Assembly: GCA_023614405.1 (NCBI GenBank)
Contig: CM042694.1
Coordinates: 88,271,285 to 88,335,284 of the forward strand
DNA from: Avena insularis
Taxonomy: Eukaryota; Streptophyta; Magnoliopsida; Poales; Poaceae
Reading direction: 5' to 3'
Length of the DNA: 64,000 nucleotides
Shown here: piece by piece, positions 57,962 through 64,000 of the stretch
Layout of the letters: each line of letters opens with the position of its first letter
Numbering within the stretch: the stretch's first letter is position 1
The notes under the pieces: model-generated
What the model saw: only the letters and a program-made list of their open reading frames with translations
Told to the model about the DNA's origin: nothing
Databases searched by the model: none
Position numbers and translations under genes: made by a program

Positions 57962-58341
57962 GGCGAAGGACTTAGGGTTTTGCGGAAAAGAGAACGTTGT
58001 GGATTTCGTTGGATGTCAGGAAAAACAATAGAGTCAAAGTCGCCTGAATATTGAGTAATCGCACTATTACAAGTTGACTGGGAGATTTTCTGGGTACCCT
58101 CGCTTGGGCTTCTCCCGTCCTATATATAATAGGCCGGTTCTCAAAGCTCTATGCGGATAGGTTTTACATACGTGTGATTACAATACCAACATATTGTCGG
58201 TTCAGAAACTCTTTCCTAATATAGTAAAAGTCTTTGTCGGTTGCTTCCTTGGGCTACCATCTAAAATCTCCATGGGTCGTAAGTCTCTTACCTAGCATAG
58301 GACAGTAAATCATAAGCATCCGAGTAATCATACCTATGTCA
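57933..58341 (-). repeat. Element T 5' LTR
   Basis: 409 bp; plus strand begins TGACGAGGGCTAACC and ends ACCTATGTCA. It pairs with 2152-2557. A TATATATAATAGG-like string near 58120 (TATATA on both strands) could be the promoter. Confidence 0.8.
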
Positions 58342-59061
58342 GTATATGTGCAAATTTTGGTATGGTCAGAACACTAGGTTCGGTAGCGCCATCCCTCCAA
58401 TGCCATTTTAATCATTCCCCAAAGGAATAAAAGAGATCACAGTGCCTCATACATTTAGGTAAGAACGAACTTACATAGCAACAAGTAATCTTTGGGATAA
58501 TCTGGCACTTAATAAATTGCATGCACAACGAACATGGTTGAGCAGAACACATGTTGAATACATATTACCAAATAGAAAGACCAAGTGTCAGATTTTAATC
58601 ATCGGTAGAGGCAAACACTAAGTGGGGATTCAATGTAAGCATACAGAGTAATGTTCAGAACTAATCGGATGCGATTGCAACCCAAGGTAGTTAAATCAAG
58701 CAACTAGATTCAGGAAATCAAGAAACCCTGAAACAATGTCAGATATCGAAGCACATTCGGAACAGTAGTGAATCAAACCCTAACCCTAGTAGATCTACCA
58801 TGCATGTCATCTAACAACGGTCTAGAGACCATCTACCATCAGATCGGTGGTATAAAAGACTGGGTGAGGGTGTTTGTAGGGATTACCGCCATTGCTGAGC
58901 GACTGAGAATGAGTCAAGGAAGTGCTGCATGGGGACTACAACGATGCGGTCCGATTGAGTTGGCGGTCGAGGTCGCCATCCGGATCTTCCTTGCGCCGTT
59001 GTGGTCGAGATGCGATCGAGATCACAGTCAAGGAACCGCCGGCGTGATGTGACAGGAAGGT

Positions 59062-59118
<57 letters not shown>

Positions 59119-59222
59119 TGAGTGGGTGGCGAGTGGATTTTATGGCGCCCGCGCCCGAACCAACATGTCGTATCTTTCTTCTCCACGAGTGCACGGGAAG
59201 ACTCCGTCTGTGCTCCATGCGG
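58342..59222. other. Right flank of T, no clear gene; (GA)24 tract
   Basis: Single-copy-looking sequence. A stretch at about 58563-58600 (AAGTGTCAGATTTTAATCATC) recurs left of T at about 2051. (GA)24 occupies 59067-59114; on the minus strand it is a CT-rich tract upstream of ATGGCGACCTCGACCG near 58980, which looks like a plant 5' leader, but the frame closes after about 21 codons. I see no supported exon. Confidence 0.4.
59067..59114. repeat. (GA)24 microsatellite
   Basis: Uninterrupted 48-bp GA dinucleotide run. The Leu-Ser repeats and Arg-Glu repeats it produces in translation are artefacts of the repeat. Confidence 0.95.
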
Positions 59223-59641
59223 CGAGGAAATATCTAGTGATACTGGTCACTATATGATACCATGATACCTATCCTCAAAATCAAAATTTTAAGTTTTTAA
59301 AAATTTCGAAAAATATCATGAATGTTCACAAAATATGTGTACACAATCCTAAATCTTTCAGCATCAAATTCGAAACACACGCAGAGGAAAAAAATGACAA
59401 ATCCGACATGAATAGTGCACAAACAAACGAAACCTTAAAAGTCACTGTTTACATGTCAATTTATCTTTTTCGTTTCTCAATGTGTGTTTTGAATTCGGTT
59501 CTGAAAATTTTAGGTATTGTGAAGACAATACATATTATGCATAATTATATATTTTTAAATTTTTGTGGAACTTGAAAATATATTTTTGAGAAATGGTATC
59601 CTGGTATCATGTAGTGACCGGTATCACTGGATATCTTCTCG
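59223..59641. mobile_element. 419-bp MITE-like inverted-repeat element, 8-bp TSD CCATGCGG
   Basis: CCATGCGG flanks both ends (59215-59222 and 59642-59649). The TIRs are about 55 bp: left CGAGGAAATATCTAGTGATAC and on to GGTCACTATATGATACCA, right (minus) CGAGAAGATATCCAGTGATAC and on to GGTCACTACATGATACCA. The AT-rich core has no ORF. The 8-bp duplication suggests hAT or a Mutator-like origin; the long TIR leans to Mutator-like, the TSD length to hAT. Confidence 0.8.
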
Positions 59642-59649
59642 CCATGCGG

Positions 59650-62039
59650 CTGTGGGGAAATTATGGATTGGTCAGTTAACGCTGGGCCTGACCTGAAGTG
59701 CTTTGACGCTGCGATGGGAGGGAGCACGGACAACATATATCTGCTTATTCCTGCACGCATATGCGAGCTACCGATCACGCTCTACACAGCACTTGCGCAT
59801 CAGCGCATGCAAGTCCGTCCGGCCACCGCGCGCAACGGCAGCGCCGGCACATGATGTCGCTGCGTGGCACGGTTCTGGGAGGGTGTGTGGCCGGCAGGCC
59901 GCGACAGCACATGCATGCAGCGCGCTGCAGGGACGACGGGGGATATTACCTAGGTTATTTTATTTTCTCCTGGCAACACCTTGAAGACCAGACATCGCTA
60001 GCCAGCTCCATATACCGGCATCAAGGTGGTTGAATTATAACCAGACCACTGAACTTTGTCTGGACATGTAATTGCATGCTCTCTCTGTTCTCCGTCCGAA
60101 AAAGATGTCTCAGATTTATTTAATTTAGACAAATTTTACGATATCTCTTCAGGATGGAAGGGTACGTCCACTTAAACTGGAATGTTCTTATAGTTGTAGA
60201 TCTCTAGCTTGCATGTGTGTTGTATCGTTGTACATTCATCGATTGGTTATTGCACGCATACACTTACGTATTTGATTGTGTTCGGCTCTAGAGAAACACA
60301 AATATAGCGAGCTTTTGGCCTCTGGCTCACTTGGAAGATCTTCTTGTTAAGTTTCGGAAGAAGGTGATCTTGGTTGTTGATTTTTGTTTCCCCTGATCAC
60401 GCACGTATGCGTGTAGGGCTGGCCCGACCAAAGTTGGATTTAGCGTGATTTGCTGAAGATCGACCATCCATCACCACGTACTGCGGGCTCGATCTGACAC
60501 ATCACAAGCAACAGCTAGCTACCATCAACGCTAGAAGATCGGTTTGTGACGACGACCGATCTTGTTCTTGTATGACAAGCACGTACGCGTAGCGATCCCA
60601 CCGTGTCCCTGAAATTTGTTTTTCGCCTGCTCAAACAGCGACTTTTGTTCTGTTGCGGTACGTGGAATTTGCGGTATCGCGTCGGCAAGCGTGGCAACGT
60701 GCGGGTGGCGGCATGTGGTAGTCAATTTATCAGGACCAGAATTACACACTTCGGCCCTTTTCAATTCAAAAGATATGACTGATGTATGTCGGCCTGCATG
60801 CATGCGCAATGTAAGGTAGACACGCTCGCCTGAATGGATCTCTTTCTCCTGTATTCCCTCCCTTCCGTACACAGGCGGCGCCAGCAGGGGTGCTTGGAGC
60901 ATGGTGGATCAAAGTCGGAGGACACCGTGGTTATGGGTCATCATCACTTCGTCGATTCGTTATTATCTTCATTTCTTTTTTTTGACATCTCTATACTGTT
61001 GTGCCAGCATTTATTTCGGTTCGAACTCTTGTATCGGTGTGGTTGCTATATTAATATAGCGGGGCGAAATCCTATTTCGAGAGTAGGCGTCAAGGATGGT
61101 CGACCGACTCCACCCGATAATTCCCGTGAAGGGTACACCAACAGAGAACTTGGGCCTTAATAGCATCAGCCCAACTTGTATGTCTTTTATTTTTCGAATC
61201 CAACTCGTATCTCTCTCCCTACGGCTCTACACGAGCACGGACGCGAGTCACCCAACAGACACGATACCCAGGAGAAAATTCCCCATCCTTCTCAATCCCT
61301 AACCGACCAATTCCTCAGGTTGGCTCCGTCCGTCCCCACCACCGTCGTTGCCTCACCAAGGGTCGTGTGCCACGCCTGGCCGCCCATCATCGCGCTTCTC
61401 CCTCAACCCCCCCCGCGCGCCCCTCCTCTTAGTTGCCTACCCTACTATGAGCGGCGAACAGAACCAGTGCCACCGTCACACTGATGAAAGCCGATGAGAG
61501 GCAGCTTGGATACTGGCCGAGCAAGAAGAAGAGGTGGAGCTGGCCGATGAAGAATAAGATGCAGCACGGGCCTAGGAAGAAGAAGAGGCAACAGTAGATG
61601 CAGGTCCATCTCGCAAGAGGGAACGCCAACATGTTATTTTTTCCTGTAGTTTTAGTTATGAATTTCAGTTCTGATGTCAATCTAGTGACTACTGACTAGT
61701 AGTGTGTAGGATAGAAGAAGATTGCTCACTGTTCAATTTCAATTTTGTAGGACACTCAACAATCAAATGTCCCTGAAATGGCGTTCACAACAAATGGTTT
61801 GGTAACTTAAACAAGATTGTCGGTATGGTTAGTTTTTCTTCTACACAATTGCAAACAGTTGTCTTCAACTCTTTGTCTACATATCAATTCTAACTTCTAC
61901 ATGCACGTTTTTTGTAGGTGACTGCCTCTTGTAGGAAGGAAGATGCATTATTGCAATTGTATCATTACCGTTTGGTAGCACGTGTAGAGAGTGGGATCTC
62001 TCATCGGGAAGAGGCCAATATCAAGAGATGATTTTAACA
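59650..62039. other. Intergenic segment, no supported gene
   Basis: GC-rich at 59800-59940 and 61200-61450, AT-rich elsewhere. Several frames of 60-120 codons exist on both strands but none shows a domain. TTCTCCGTCCGAAAAAGATGTCTCAGATTTATTTAA at 60089-60124 resembles the end of Stowaway/Mariner-type grass MITEs; only one end is seen. 61200-61620 could be the leader or first exon of the transposase relic that follows. Confidence 0.4.
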
Positions 62040-63035
62040 AGACCAGGTGATACTTGTTGGGCGGTCACACCATAGAACTCTAATTCGGATTCATAAATGT
62101 GGGATTCAATCATTGGAGTGCTATGCAGTGTTTGTTATGATGGGATAGATACCAAGAATAAAGGTGTGGCTTCAGGTTATAACATATAACATGGAAACCT
62201 TTGAGTTTGTTATTATCTTACATTTGATGCTTCAAGTACTTAGTTCAACAGATGGTTTGTCGCACGCATTGCAATCCAAGGATCAAAACATAGTGAGAGC
62301 TATGAATATGATTGTCTCACTGAAAAGTCTATTGTAGAAAGTGAGACATGGTGATGGAAGCCTCTATTGATTTCTACTACTAACTTATGTGGTGGAAGAA
62401 ATATTATAGTACTAAATATGTATGATAACATTGCAGCAGCTAGGGGTTACCCAAGAAGCTCACGCAAGATGGTTACTAGCTTGCATCATTACAAGGTACA
62501 AAACTTTAATGAGGTGCTTGATAGAAACATAGTTGAGATGAATCATAGATTTTCTAAAACTTCTACACGCCTATTGTTGTGCACCACATGCCTTGATCCT
62601 ACAAACTCATTTAGTAGATTTGGTAATGATAAGTTAGTTGAGCTTGCAACTATGTACTCCATTGATTTCTCTTCACATGATTGTTGTATCTTGGTTGATG
62701 AACTGGACATATATATTGATGTGATGAAGAGAAGTATTGAATTCATAGCTTTTGACAGTATCAGTGATCTTACTCTCAAGTTGGTTCAGAAGAGACAACG
62801 TTTGATCTTTCCATTGGTTTATCGCCTTATTACACTTTCTTTGACATTACCTGTGACAACAACATTAGTTGAGAGAGTTTTTTCGTCTATGAATATTATG
62901 AAGACATATCTTTGAAACAAGATAGCTGATGATTGGCTCAGTGATTTGATGATTTGCTTTATTGAGAAAGAGGTATTTGCAAAAATTAATGACAAGAAGG
63001 TTATGCTAACTTTTAATTCCTATAAGGACCGTTGA
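62040..63035 (+). pseudogene. hAT transposase relic, ZMYM1/TTF-type
   Basis: Translated in shifting frames from 62040 it gives fragments like TRPGDTCWG, GVASGY, ETFEFVF and AMNMIVSLKSL. From 62367 a 182-codon frame reads SLHHYKVQNFNEVLDRNI, NHRFSKTSTRLLL, LDPTNSFSRFGNDKL and FPLVYRLITLSLTLPVTTT, then LVERVFSSMNIMKTYL. This last part is the hAT C-terminal dimerisation region (PVxTxxVERxFSxM). A TGA at 62913-62915, where relatives have Arg (CGA), closes it, but the same frame continues NKIADDWLSDLMICFIEKEV to TGA at 63033-63035. Related plant genes are annotated as zinc finger MYM-type protein 1-like. The N-terminal zinc finger is not found; TIRs were not found either. Confidence 0.8.
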
Positions 63036-63247
63036 AGTCATCTTCCTCAACAATTTCGTCTTCCCAACATGGATTCAACTTAATGGTATAATACTATCTT
63101 ATAAAAATGTAGCACTATTTTGTATGTAGTTTCTTGTTCTTTATAGTTAGTTTATAGTTGTACTTGATGAAATATGAAAACTGAATTTGTTTGAACCATT
63201 TTTTGCTAAATGCACTTGCTTTTTTGCCTAATAATATTTTAGAGCTT
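63036..63247. other. AT-rich spacer, nothing recognised
   Basis: Downstream of the transposase relic; possibly its 3' untranslated region. No motif seen. Confidence 0.3.
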
Positions 63248-64000
63248 TGATACATTGCAAATGTATCTATAATTTTTTATGTTCCATGCTTGGTTTTATC
63301 TACTTTCTTATGTTTTGTCCACACTTTGGAGTACTTTTCATATGATTTCTTGGACTAACCTATTAACAAGATGCCACAGGTTACTGCCATTTTCTGCTAT
63401 TTTTGGTTCCAGGAAGTCAGAAAATGAATATTCTCGAAATTGGACGGGGCAAAAGCCAAAGTTACTATTTTCCCGGAAGACTCACGGAGCCAGAAGGAGA
63501 GTCGGAGAGGAGCCACAGGGTGGCCACACCCCCCAGGCGCGGACAACCCTAGGCCGCGCCAGGGCATGGTGTGGGCCCCCTGGCCAGCCACCGACCTTGC
63601 CTCCTTCGCCTATACGAGCCTCCCGATACCAAAACCCTAGAGAGTCAATCAAAAATCCACGAAAAGTTCCGCAGCACCGCCGCCACCGAAGGGAAGATTC
63701 GGGGGACAGAAAGTCTTTGTTCTGGCACCCTGCCGGGATAGGGAAGTGCCCCTAGAGCCATCTCCATCGATCTCCACCACCATCTCCATCACCATTGCTG
63801 ATTCCCATGATGAGGAGGGAGTAGTTCTCTCTCGAGGCTAAGGGTTCTACCGGTAGCTATGTGTTCATCTCTCTCTATGCGTGATCATATTGTGATCATG
63901 AGCTTGTAATCTATAGATCTACCTTGCTACTCAAGTGCTTTAATAGATCTCTGCTCTCCCCGTGTGTGTGAAAGTGACAGCGTGCACACCATGGTGGCAC
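63248..64000 (+). mobile_element. Family B-like LTR, cut by the window end
   Basis: Starts TGATACATTGCAAATGTATC at 63248 and follows the family B U3 (TCCATGCTTGGTTTTATC, GGACTAACCTATTAACAAGA, GAATATTCTCGAAATTGGAC). A GC-rich block and a TATACGAG-like promoter box near 63612 follow. Beyond about 63700 it diverges from B and from A (GTAGTTCTCTCTCGAGGC), so it is a third subtype. Its 3' end and any internal region lie outside the window. Confidence 0.85.

Larger units (their letters stand above)
2152..58341 (-). mobile_element. Element T: Tat-lineage Gypsy retrotransposon, host of the whole nest
   Basis: Two related ~0.4-kb LTRs (2152-2557 and 57933-58341) enclose minus-strand gag, protease, RT, RNase H, second RNase H and integrase in Ty3/Gypsy order. 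A second (archaeal-type) RNase H between RH and integrase is a known mark of the Tat lineage. Removing the inserted DNA (9230-55913 and 6049-7667 plus target duplications) leaves roughly 7.9 kb. Sequence at the E1 edges joins in frame within gag, and sequence at the solo LTR edges joins in frame within RT, which proves the pieces belong to one element. I could not find a matching TSD. All frames carry stops or shifts, so it is inactive. Confidence 0.85.

Noticed and set aside
59060..59257. Arg-Glu repeat protein
   Set aside because: Produced by translating the (GA)24 microsatellite.
59663..60033. Overlapping plus-strand frames of 63-93 codons in GC-rich sequence
   Set aside because: No domain, no consistent frame, no splice or promoter context; treated as intergenic.
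60531..60902. 123-codon minus-strand frame
   Set aside because: No recognisable motif and no supporting context.
1..64000. CRISPR arrays, operons, tRNA or rRNA genes
   Set aside because: No regularly spaced repeats or RNA gene signatures were seen; the tRNA-like strings are retrotransposon primer sites.

Overview
This window looks like an intergenic block of a large repeat-rich grass genome, most likely a pooid grass (Lolium, Avena or Triticeae type). The evidence is Athila-like gag families with long GC-rich LTRs, a BARE/Angela-type Copia LTR that begins TGTTGGAGATATGCC on the minus strand, and plant-type CACTA, Harbinger and hAT remnants. The tribe cannot be fixed by eye. No rRNA, tRNA gene, CRISPR array or convincing intact host gene is visible.

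Layout. 1-2150: old flank with a 332-bp Harbinger-like MITE, a truncated Copia (LTR, initiator-Met PBS, start of gag) and a CACTA terminus. 2152-58341: one Tat-lineage Gypsy element (called T, minus strand) that has been opened by insertions. Its 3' LTR, integrase, two RNase H domains, RT and protease lie at 2152-9224; its gag and 5' LTR lie at 55919-58341. A solo LTR of family B (6049-7667) splits the RT. A 46.7-kb nest (9230-55913) splits gag. 58342-64000: right flank with a (GA)24 tract, a 419-bp inverted-repeat element, a decayed hAT (ZMYM1-type) transposase and the start of another family B-like LTR cut by the window end.

The nest. E1 (9230-55913, TSD CGCGT) is a minus-strand Athila-like element. 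It holds E2 (11029-29442, TSD ACAAG), E3 (33702-42224) and element B (45805-53705, plus strand, TSD GCTAT). E2 in turn holds a BARE/Angela-like Copia (15351-24054, TSD ATAAA). Part of E1, including 33 bp of T flank, is tandemly duplicated (9197-onwards and 29702-31788), and E2 sits in only the first copy.

Biology. E1, E2, E3 and B all lack RT, RNase H and integrase. E1 and E2 carry gag-protease plus a second conserved ORF of unknown function (ORF2). ORF2 is preceded by a U3-like GC-rich block, a CT-rich leader and a conserved 220-nt intron-like interval ending just before its ATG. B carries only gag-protease (an intact 646-codon ORF) and a 2.7-kb structured 3' non-coding region. E3 is a mosaic: A-type U5, PBS and gag-pro joined to a B-type 3' region and distal U3. 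Together they look like a family of pol-less elements that keep cis-acting RNA signals (PBS, PPT, internal PPT-like copies, hairpins), use a polymerase supplied in trans, and recombine with each other. Most coding regions carry C-to-T stop codons and small indels, so the nest is decayed DNA except for the B gag.
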